From the NCBI GenBank assembly GCA_022842225.1, contig JALHPX010000171.1, forward strand, positions 1 through 6,814: 6,814 bases of DNA. The letters are read 5' to 3'. A program made the position numbers and the translations under genes. Below the pieces are notes generated by a model. That model was given only the letters and a program-made list of their open reading frames with translations. It did no database searches and was not told the DNA's origin. Shown piece after piece: positions 1 through 5,020 of the stretch. Numbering within the stretch: the stretch's first letter is position 1; each line of letters opens with the position of its first letter. Source of the stretch: a bacterium (GTDB lineage: Bacteria; Bdellovibrionota; FAC87; UBA2466).

Positions 1-884
1 CCATCAATGGCGAGAAGTTTACAGATTTTGAAGTAGAGTTGATCCGCAAAGACACCGGCAAGCGCGCGTTTGTGAGTTATGGTGGAACTCCCGTTTATGA
101 TGAGAAAGGCGCTTTTTTGCTCGCCGTGCTCACAATTCGTGACATCACGGAGCGGAAAATCACGGAGCAAGCGCTCAGAGAGGCTGTTCGCTCTCGAGAT
201 GATTTCTTATCCATTGCCTCGCACGAACTGAAAACGCCCATTACTTCACTCAAGCTGCAGGCGCAAATTGCGCGTCGTAGCTACGAAAGCGGTCGCGAGA
301 CTTACCATCCCGCGCAAGTGGACCAGATTATGGCGTTGATTGAGCGTCAGGCCGATCGTTTGAATCGATTGGTCGACGACATGCTTGATATCGCACACAT
401 TCGTTCCGGACGGCTAAATGTTCTCAAAGAAACAGTGCGCTTAGATAAATTGGTATCGGAAGTGGTCGAACGCTTTGGACCCATTTTAAGGCAGGCGGGG
501 AGTGAGGTTTCATTTGAGTCCCAGGCGAAGTTGGAAGGAAATTGGGATCGTGTGCGAATAGAGCAAGTGGTGACCAACCTTCTCACTAACGCCATGCGCT
601 ACGGCAATAAGAAGCCCGTGAAGGTCGTGTTATCGAAGTCCTCCCAAGTCCCCGCAATGGCTCGCCTGGAAGTTCGAGATTTGGGAATGGGAATTTCTCC
701 CAACTCCAAAGATCGTATCTTTAATCGCTTTGAACGCGATGTGAATAACAATGAAGTAAGCGGATTAGGCCTGGGGCTTTTCATTGCCCGCCAAATCGTC
801 GAGGCCCATAGTGGTCGTATCTGGGCAGATAGCCCTGGTTTCAACCTGGGTAGTACTTTTGTCGTCGAACTTCCCCTGTCGTAG
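1..884 (+). CDS. PAS-domain sensor histidine kinase, 3' part (5' end outside window)
   Basis: The reading frame is already open at base 3, so this is the C-terminal ~293 residues of a longer protein; the TTG at 39 is not a real start. The first ~50 visible residues are the end of a PAS/PAC domain, with the typical closing motif IRDITERK. A HisKA dimerisation domain follows. Its H-box, SHELKTP, carries the phospho-accepting His at bases 222-224. The HATPase_c domain has an N-box (TNLLTNAMRYG, Asn near 588), a G1 box (DLGMGI, 678-695), an F-box (RIFNRFER) and a G2 box (GLGLGL, 762-779). It ends with the usual STFVVELPL strand, with no receiver domain behind it. Such kinases autophosphorylate on His and pass phosphate to a response regulator. 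The signal and partner lie outside the window. All catalytic boxes are intact. The stop is 4 bp from the stop of the convergent barrel gene. Confidence 0.95.
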   Translation, partial: INGEKFTDFEVELIRKDTGKRAFVSYGGTPVYDEKGAFLLAVLTIRDITERKITEQALREAVRSRDDFLSIASHELKTPITSLKLQAQIARRSYESGRETYHPAQVDQIMALIERQADRLNRLVDDMLDIAHIRSGRLNVLKETVRLDKLVSEVVERFGPILRQAGSEVSFESQAKLEGNWDRVRIEQVVTNLLTNAMRYGNKKPVKVVLSKSSQVPAMARLEVRDLGMGISPNSKDRIFNRFERDVNNNEVSGLGLGLFIARQIVEAHSGRIWADSPGFNLGSTFVVELPLS

Positions 885-888
885 CCAA

Positions 889-1620
889 CTAGAATCGCAC
901 CGTCGCGCCGAAGACCATGTAGTGGATCCAAGCAAAAGTAGATACCGTGGAGTTTTTGGCCCCGCCTTCCACGGTTCGATAGCCGGCAGAGAAGTCGTAA
1001 TTCGGCGAAACTTGCCAACCCACCTGAAGCGTACCGTCGAAAGCTCGACCCTGGGGAGCAGCTAGACCATCGAGATCAAAGAGCAAGTACCAATCTTCTC
1101 CCGCCTGATACTTCGCCGCGAAATTGAGTAACGGTACAAATCCCACATTTGAGTTGCGCGCATTGGTAGTGCCTTGGCTCAAGGAAATCGCGGCATCTCG
1201 AATCTTTGCGGTGAAGCCGACTTTGAACTGCCAATCCTCTCCTCGATAAAACAAATAGCGATAGGTCAAACGATAGGAATTGAACTTGTAAGTCGCTTCA
1301 ACGGGCGCGGTGGTCGTGAAGGTCTGCCCCGCGAAGTCGACATTCTGGGCGAAGGTGGTCGAAGCGGTCACTGACAGCGGCGCCACCAGCGCCCTCAATT
1401 CATGGCGCTCATTCCACCCAAAACTTGCATAGAGTCGCCCGCGCAAGAAGGGCCCTGACGCGATATCTGAGATGCTAAAAGCGGTGCCCGTATCTGGCGG
1501 AATTTGGACGTCGTTGCGGGTCTGCCAGGTAGGGCCTGCCTCCAAAGAAAGCGAGAATTCCGCAAGGGCTTCGGTCGAGATTAATGTCAGTAGAGCAAAA
1601 GCGATGAGAGTGTTCTTCAT
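889..1620 (-). CDS. Outer-membrane beta-barrel protein, unassigned family
   Basis: This 243-residue protein starts with a clear Sec signal peptide: Lys2, a hydrophobic run to about residue 15, and ALA at 18-20 as the likely cleavage site. I chose the ATG at 1620 because it places this signal peptide at the N-terminus. An in-frame ATG at 1650 would add ten residues ahead of it and overlaps the promoter-like motif. The mature part alternates polar and aromatic or hydrophobic residues in short strands (for example YRLTYRYLFY, YLLFDLDGL, LQVGWQVS) separated by turns. It ends in GATVRF, with a terminal Phe as expected of Bam-inserted outer-membrane proteins. The length suits an 8- to 10-strand barrel. 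No enzyme motif is visible and I do not recognise a specific family, so its role as porin, adhesin or structural protein is open. It is convergent with the kinase and divergent from another barrel gene. Confidence 0.8.
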   Translation of the reverse strand: MKNTLIAFALLTLISTEALAEFSLSLEAGPTWQTRNDVQIPPDTGTAFSISDIASGPFLRGRLYASFGWNERHELRALVAPLSVTASTTFAQNVDFAGQTFTTTAPVEATYKFNSYRLTYRYLFYRGEDWQFKVGFTAKIRDAAISLSQGTTNARNSNVGFVPLLNFAAKYQAGEDWYLLFDLDGLAAPQGRAFDGTLQVGWQVSPNYDFSAGYRTVEGGAKNSTVSTFAWIHYMVFGATVRF

Positions 1621-1635
1621 AAAATTTATCCAACC

Positions 1636-1663
1636 ATAAAATAGGGCCATTTAGTTTTGTCGA
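1636..1663 (-). promoter_or_regulatory. Possible sigma70-type promoter of the 889-1620 barrel gene
   Basis: On the minus strand, TCGACA (complement of 1658-1663) is 5/6 to the -35 consensus. It lies 16 bp upstream of TTTTAT (complement of 1636-1641), which is 4/6 to the -10 consensus. Transcription would begin within about 10-15 nt of the ATG at 1620. If real, it excludes the upstream ATG at 1650, which sits inside it. The -10 match is modest and AT-rich DNA gives such hits by chance. Confidence 0.3.
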
Positions 1664-1729
1664 GAATACACGCAAGTCGAAAAACCAGCCAGAATCGAGT
1701 ATGAGTTAATCCAGTGCTATTCGGATGCT

Positions 1730-1735
1730 GAGGAG
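1730..1735 (+). promoter_or_regulatory. Shine-Dalgarno GAGGAG deciding the GTG start at 1745
   Basis: GAGGAG ends 9 nt before the GTG at 1745. This is the best ribosome-binding site in the window. It supports a GTG start there, which also puts the signal peptide directly at the N-terminus. Confidence 0.7.
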
Positions 1736-1744
1736 TGAAAAGTA

Positions 1745-2470
1745 GTGAAACGGTTCATTGCGATTATCGTTGTGCTTGCTAAGATTGCCATCCCGACTGC
1801 CAGTTTTGCAGACGATTTGACGGCCCGTGAAGCCGATTTGAAAAAGCGAATCGAGAAAGCTACTGAGAAAGAACAGCAACTACTCGAAAAAGAAAAACTA
1901 CTGGAGGATGAAATTGCTGAGGACGAAATTGCTCCGTATCGGGTTCGTTATGGTGCGCACATCGGCATCAGTCTCGCCAATGCAGTCACGGACCCACCGC
2001 AGAATTCTTCCAATCGCAGTGGACTGACTCTCGGTCTGAAAGCCACCAAAGCAGTGATCGCCGGCTTACTCTCGGTCCAGACTGAATTAAATTACGTGCA
2101 GAAGGGCGCGCAGAATAGTCACTTTGGATCTCCCGGTGCTGTGAAGGCGGATTACATCGAGATCCCCCTTCTCGCAAAAGTAGAGTTGATGCTGCCGCGG
2201 TTTCGCCCCTACGCTGTGGTCGGTCCTGGATTTGGCTTTGCGCTTACCAAAAGTGTGGAAAGCGTTGCTGGCATCGGTGGTACGAATTTGCGCCCGTTTG
2301 ATTTTACCGGCTCGATTGGATTTGGCTGCGCAATCTTAAGCGGCAAGCGACTGGATTCCTCGCAATGGACTATCGAAGGCCGCTACACGAATAGCTTTGT
2401 GAATCTCACCCCGGATCACGGTAACTGGAAGAACAGTGTATTTCAGATTCTGGTCGGTATCCAGATCTAG
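1745..2470 (+). CDS. Porin-like outer-membrane beta-barrel protein with N-terminal coiled coil
   Basis: This 241-residue protein starts at GTG 1745 behind a good Shine-Dalgarno sequence. Residues 1-22 form a Sec signal peptide (Lys2-Arg3, a hydrophobic core, and SFA before DD as the likely cleavage site). Residues 23-63 are highly charged, rich in Glu, Lys and Leu with heptad-like spacing, and probably form a short coiled coil in the periplasm. It contains a perfect EDEIA pair at 54-63. From about residue 66 the chain turns into beta-barrel sequence: RYGAHIGISLA, SVQTELNYVQKGA, YIEIPLLAKVEL, RPYAVVGPGFGFAL and a final FQILVGIQI. The order of strands, with ELNYVQKG followed by YIEIPLL and RPYAVVGPG, is typical of the PorT/OMP_b-brl_2 type of small barrels. 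No enzyme residues are evident. The coiled coil may tether or space the barrel, or contact a periplasmic partner; that is inference. It is divergent from the other barrel gene, with 124 bp between starts. Confidence 0.85.
   Translation: MKRFIAIIVVLAKIAIPTASFADDLTAREADLKKRIEKATEKEQQLLEKEKLLEDEIAEDEIAPYRVRYGAHIGISLANAVTDPPQNSSNRSGLTLGLKATKAVIAGLLSVQTELNYVQKGAQNSHFGSPGAVKADYIEIPLLAKVELMLPRFRPYAVVGPGFGFALTKSVESVAGIGGTNLRPFDFTGSIGFGCAILSGKRLDSSQWTIEGRYTNSFVNLTPDHGNWKNSVFQILVGIQI
1904..1933 (+). repeat. 15-bp in-frame tandem duplication
   Basis: GAGGATGAAATTGCT (1904-1918) is followed directly by GAGGACGAAATTGCT (1919-1933). The single difference is t1909/c1924, a silent third-position change. It encodes EDEIA twice, at the junction of the coiled coil and the barrel. 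Confidence 0.85.
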
Positions 2471-2556
2471 GGCTTATTCTAATATGCCGTTCCCTTCGTG
2501 CAATTCATGACCATTCTTTACGAGACCTCGACGACATTTACTTCTCGGGGCGTGGT

Positions 2557-3606
2557 TCAGCTAGTTGGTTGGACCAAACGACGGAGTTCTTTGGCGAAGC
2601 CTTCAATCTCAGTCTGCGTCGTGTGGAAAGAAGCCATTAGTCGAACTTCATGCAAAGATGAATCCCATTCGTAAAAGAACGTGTGTTTCTGAAGTTGAGG
2701 AATCACGTCAGCAGGGAGAATCGCGAAAACGGCATTGGCTTCCACCGGTCGGGTGATTTTAATTCCGGAAATGGGCCGCAACGCTTTCTCCAGCAGGCGC
2801 GCCATCTGGTTGGCGTGCTGCGCGTTTCGTAGCCAAAGATCGTCGGTAAAGAGCGCATCAAACTGCGCAGAAAGAAATCGCATTTTCGAGGGCAGTTGCA
2901 TTGCCTGCTTGCGCAGGTAAGGGAAGGCTTGCCCCAAGCCGGGTCGCAAGAACACGACTGCTTCAGCGCACATCAATCCGTTCTTGGTGCCACCAAAGCT
3001 GACGACATCCACGCCTTCGGTCATCTCCTTTAAACTCACGCCCAGCGCCGCCGCAGCATTGGCAATGCGTGCGCCGTCCATATGGACGTAAAGCTTATGC
3101 TGACGCGCGAACGCGCAAATCGTGCGAATCTCGTCGATTGAATAGACCGTTCCAAACTCTGTGGTCTGGGTGAGGGAGATAATTTTGGGCTCGGTGCGGT
3201 GGGGAGCCATCGCGAGGTTATCCAAGATAACTCGCTCGGCCTGCTCCAAACTCTGTGAATTCCATTTGCCGTCTTGGTGGGGAAAAGAAATGAGCTTGCA
3301 GCCCGTCATGGCCTCAGGCGCCCCACATTCGTCGGTATTAATATGAGCGCAGGTAGTGCAAAGAACGGCTTGGTGTGGACGCGCTAAAGTCTGAATGCTC
3401 AAAACATTGGCGGCAGTCCCATTAAATACGAAGAAGATATCGGCCTGCGATCCGAAGACAGCCCGCATTTTCTCCACGGCCCGCTCGGTATAGGCATCCT
3501 CCCCATAGGCATGCGCAGCCCCCGAATTCGCCCGCACGATCGCAGCCATCACATCCGGATGCACTCCATAATGATTATCGCTACCAAAGCTAATTTCTTC
3601 GCTCAT
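2557..3606 (-). CDS. PLP-dependent low-specificity L-threonine aldolase family protein
   Basis: This 349-residue protein is full length for the fold-type I beta-eliminating lyase/threonine aldolase family. Expected landmarks appear in order: an N-terminal SFGSDNHYGVHP segment; the phosphate-binding FNGTAAN (61-67); AHINTDECGAPE, with His88 in the position that stacks on the cofactor ring; the SLTQTTEFGTVYS block (144-156); HMDGARIANA, with Asp177 for the pyridine nitrogen and Arg180; and SFGGTKNG, whose Lys208 should form the Schiff base. Near the C-terminus, VRLMASF carries Arg322, the likely carboxylate ligand. The family cleaves L-threonine or L-allo-threonine to glycine and acetaldehyde, often accepting phenylserine-type substrates. 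The QTTEFGTVY variant resembles the Pseudomonas-type subgroup rather than E. coli LtaE, so the exact substrate is uncertain. The protein is cytoplasmic with no signal peptide. The ATG at 3606 fits family N-termini, although its ribosome-binding site is poor. It lies 63 bp downstream of the HTH-repeat gene and may share its transcript. Confidence 0.9.
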   Translation of the reverse strand: MSEEISFGSDNHYGVHPDVMAAIVRANSGAAHAYGEDAYTERAVEKMRAVFGSQADIFFVFNGTAANVLSIQTLARPHQAVLCTTCAHINTDECGAPEAMTGCKLISFPHQDGKWNSQSLEQAERVILDNLAMAPHRTEPKIISLTQTTEFGTVYSIDEIRTICAFARQHKLYVHMDGARIANAAAALGVSLKEMTEGVDVVSFGGTKNGLMCAEAVVFLRPGLGQAFPYLRKQAMQLPSKMRFLSAQFDALFTDDLWLRNAQHANQMARLLEKALRPISGIKITRPVEANAVFAILPADVIPQLQKHTFFYEWDSSLHEVRLMASFHTTQTEIEGFAKELRRLVQPTS

Positions 3607-3628
3607 GCCTAACCGATATCACAATCGC

Positions 3629-3649
3629 TTACCTGTCTTGGACAGGTAA
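3629..3649. promoter_or_regulatory. Perfect 9-bp-arm palindrome upstream of the aldolase gene
   Basis: Arms TTACCTGTC (3629-3637) and GACAGGTAA (3641-3649) are exact inverted copies around a 3-bp centre, TTG. The site sits in the 63-bp gap between the stop of the HTH-repeat gene and the aldolase ATG, with its near edge 22 bp from that ATG. Neither strand has a T-run after the stem, so it does not look like an ordinary intrinsic terminator. The position suits an operator or an mRNA hairpin controlling the aldolase. Which of these it is cannot be told from one copy. Confidence 0.6.
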
Positions 3650-3669
3650 AATTTGGTTGAACTAAGAGA

Positions 3670-4896
3670 TTATTCGCCGGAGATGCGGCGGGTTTCGATG
3701 CAGACGGCTTCGGTGTAAGCCGCGTTGGATTCGAAGGTATTGCGAGGGTAGCCGTAAGCGGCTAGGACTTCGGCTGCGGGGACTTTTAGGAAATCGCAGA
3801 TTTGGTAAATTTCGTGCAGGCGCGCCCATTGGGTGCCATCCAGGATGTGTGTTAAGCGGTCATCGTTCCAACCAAGGGCCCGTCTTAATTGGGAAATTGT
3901 CTTCTCTGAGCCCTCCACTAATAACGATAAAGTGGAACTGCCCAAGGCCAGTGCCTTATCGTCCGGAATCACTCGAGTCACTGGCGCTGCATCTCGGGTG
4001 AATTCCTTGATTCCTAGGAACGCGAATGCTTTTTCGTAGTGAGTATTCCAAGAACTCTCGCTGGTCTTTGAACCGCGGAGAAGCTGCACAAACGTAGAAG
4101 AAATTTCCAATGCTTTGGCGACGGCCGAATTCTTGATGCCCTGTTTTCGCATCACTCGATCCATCCGCTCGGAAGCCCCTTCTGGGCCATTAGGTAAACT
4201 CCAAGCGCTTAGTAAATCATTTGCCTCGCTGTCTAGAGCTTGCGCCAGGTCGCGAGCCAACGAAGAAGACCAAATCGGTTGTACGCCCATGCAAAATGAA
4301 TTGAGCGTTTCGCGAGAAATTCCGACTTGTTTGGCGATAGCCGTCATCGACTTCTTAGACTCTGAAATCAGGCGATTGAGTAGAAGCACGCCTTCCAAAT
4401 TTCGGTAAGCCGACGTTGAGCTCTCTTGGAGCTTGGCCAAACCCTCATGCAGCCAATCAGCTAAGTGTGCGATGTCGGCAGCAAACTCGGTGAGGTCTTC
4501 TGATTGTTCCTTAGATAGCTCCCCAACTAAACCAGCCAAGAAACGCTCTTGATCGAGTACCTCCTCCGTGAGGGAGGTATACGTCCGTAGTAGGGGGCGA
4601 ATCCTTGATAGCTCCATTTGGTATTCGGCAATCTGCGACCGATTCACATCCCGGCCCTTGGTAGGCAATAGCGCGAGTTCTTTTTCGAGAAATTTCTTCC
4701 GGCTATCGAGACTTCGCACGTCCTTCATGTCTGCTTCGGTGAGCACTCCCTTTGAACGCCGGACAACTAGCGATTGAAGGGCATGAGAATAGAGCCCCAG
4801 CACGCACTCCGAAAAAGGAGTGCCTTTCTGGTCCGAGGAGCCCACGGCTAGTGGGTTCCCGGCCAGGAGAACGAGGATGGCCAGTTTTAAATGCAC
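3670..4896 (-). CDS. Putative exported protein with three tandem XRE/lambda-repressor-like HTH repeats
   Basis: This 408-residue protein starts at a GTG. Residues 1-19 look like a Sec signal peptide: Lys4, the hydrophobic LAILVLLAG, then PLAVG before SSD, with AVG fitting a signal peptidase I site. Residues 45-160 are charged and helical, probably partly coiled coil. Three units of Cro/C1-type HTH pattern follow: about 172-231 (AIAKQVGISRETLNSFCMG, then a helical tail ending NDLLSAW), 243-297 (AVAKALEISSTFVQLLRGS), and 320-382 (QLRRALGWNDDRLTHILDG, tail ending AEVLAAY). The units align with each other at the A/L-x-x-L-G-hydrophobic turn and the following recognition helix. I do not recognise a named family. 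It could be a cytoplasmic or membrane-tethered regulator whose N-terminus mimics a signal peptide, or an exported protein using the fold for protein contacts. Four Cys (31, 202, 367, 399) are present. The start lacks a good Shine-Dalgarno sequence. Alternatives such as the GTG at 4845 would remove the signal peptide, but also lack one. Confidence 0.75.
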   Translation of the reverse strand: MHLKLAILVLLAGNPLAVGSSDQKGTPFSECVLGLYSHALQSLVVRRSKGVLTEADMKDVRSLDSRKKFLEKELALLPTKGRDVNRSQIAEYQMELSRIRPLLRTYTSLTEEVLDQERFLAGLVGELSKEQSEDLTEFAADIAHLADWLHEGLAKLQESSTSAYRNLEGVLLLNRLISESKKSMTAIAKQVGISRETLNSFCMGVQPIWSSSLARDLAQALDSEANDLLSAWSLPNGPEGASERMDRVMRKQGIKNSAVAKALEISSTFVQLLRGSKTSESSWNTHYEKAFAFLGIKEFTRDAAPVTRVIPDDKALALGSSTLSLLVEGSEKTISQLRRALGWNDDRLTHILDGTQWARLHEIYQICDFLKVPAAEVLAAYGYPRNTFESNAAYTEAVCIETRRISGE

Positions 4897-4902
4897 GACG
4901 AG

Positions 4903-4931
4903 TCTATACCCTTGTAGCGGTCTCAGGTCTA
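4903..4931 (-). promoter_or_regulatory. Possible promoter of the HTH-repeat gene, close to its start codon
   Basis: On the minus strand, TAGACC (complement of 4926-4931, 4/6 to the -35 consensus) is 17 bp from TATAGA (complement of 4903-4908, 4/6 to the -10 consensus). The -10 ends only 6 nt before the GTG at 4896, so transcription would start at or next to the start codon. Matches are partial and confidence is low. Confidence 0.3.
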
Positions 4932-4959
4932 GTTTTTGAGAGGAAACAAGCTGGACCCT

Positions 4960-4989
4960 TTGACTCGACCTGGCAGTTGGGCTTATGTG
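4960..4989 (+). promoter_or_regulatory. Possible promoter of the M3 peptidase gene
   Basis: TTGACT (4960-4965) matches 5 of 6 bases of the -35 consensus. The best -10 candidate is TATGTG (4984-4989) at 18-bp spacing, which matches only 3 of 6. Transcription would begin near 4996, giving a leader of about 25 nt before the ATG at 5021. The strong -35 and the position are the support; the weak -10 limits confidence. Confidence 0.35.
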
Positions 4990-5020
4990 AGTCAGGAATT
5001 GATTTTTACTGGGTGGGGGA

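Noticed and set aside
39..41. TTG at 39 as the start of the histidine kinase
   Set aside because: The frame is open to the window edge and the residues before it continue the PAS domain, so the true start is upstream of the window.
599..1018. 139-codon open frame on the minus strand spanning the kinase and barrel 3' ends
   Set aside because: It overlaps two well-supported genes, is Arg/Ser/Leu-rich as shadow frames often are, and has no domain pattern.
1648..1650. ATG at 1650 as the start of the minus-strand barrel gene
   Set aside because: It would put ten non-signal residues (including Trp and Asn) before a complete signal peptide, and it falls inside the promoter-like motif. The ATG at 1620 gives a normal signal peptide.
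2471..2556. Gap between the convergent barrel and aldolase genes as a terminator site
   Set aside because: Only tiny inverted repeats such as CGAG-AC-CTCG are present, with no stable stem followed by a T-run on either strand.
4558..4579. 7-bp inverted repeat TACCTCC / GGAGGTA with an 8-bp loop
   Set aside because: It sits inside the HTH-repeat coding sequence with no T-run. The GGAGGAGGT on the minus strand looks like a Shine-Dalgarno sequence, but no start codon follows at a workable distance, so neither an internal start nor a terminator is supported.
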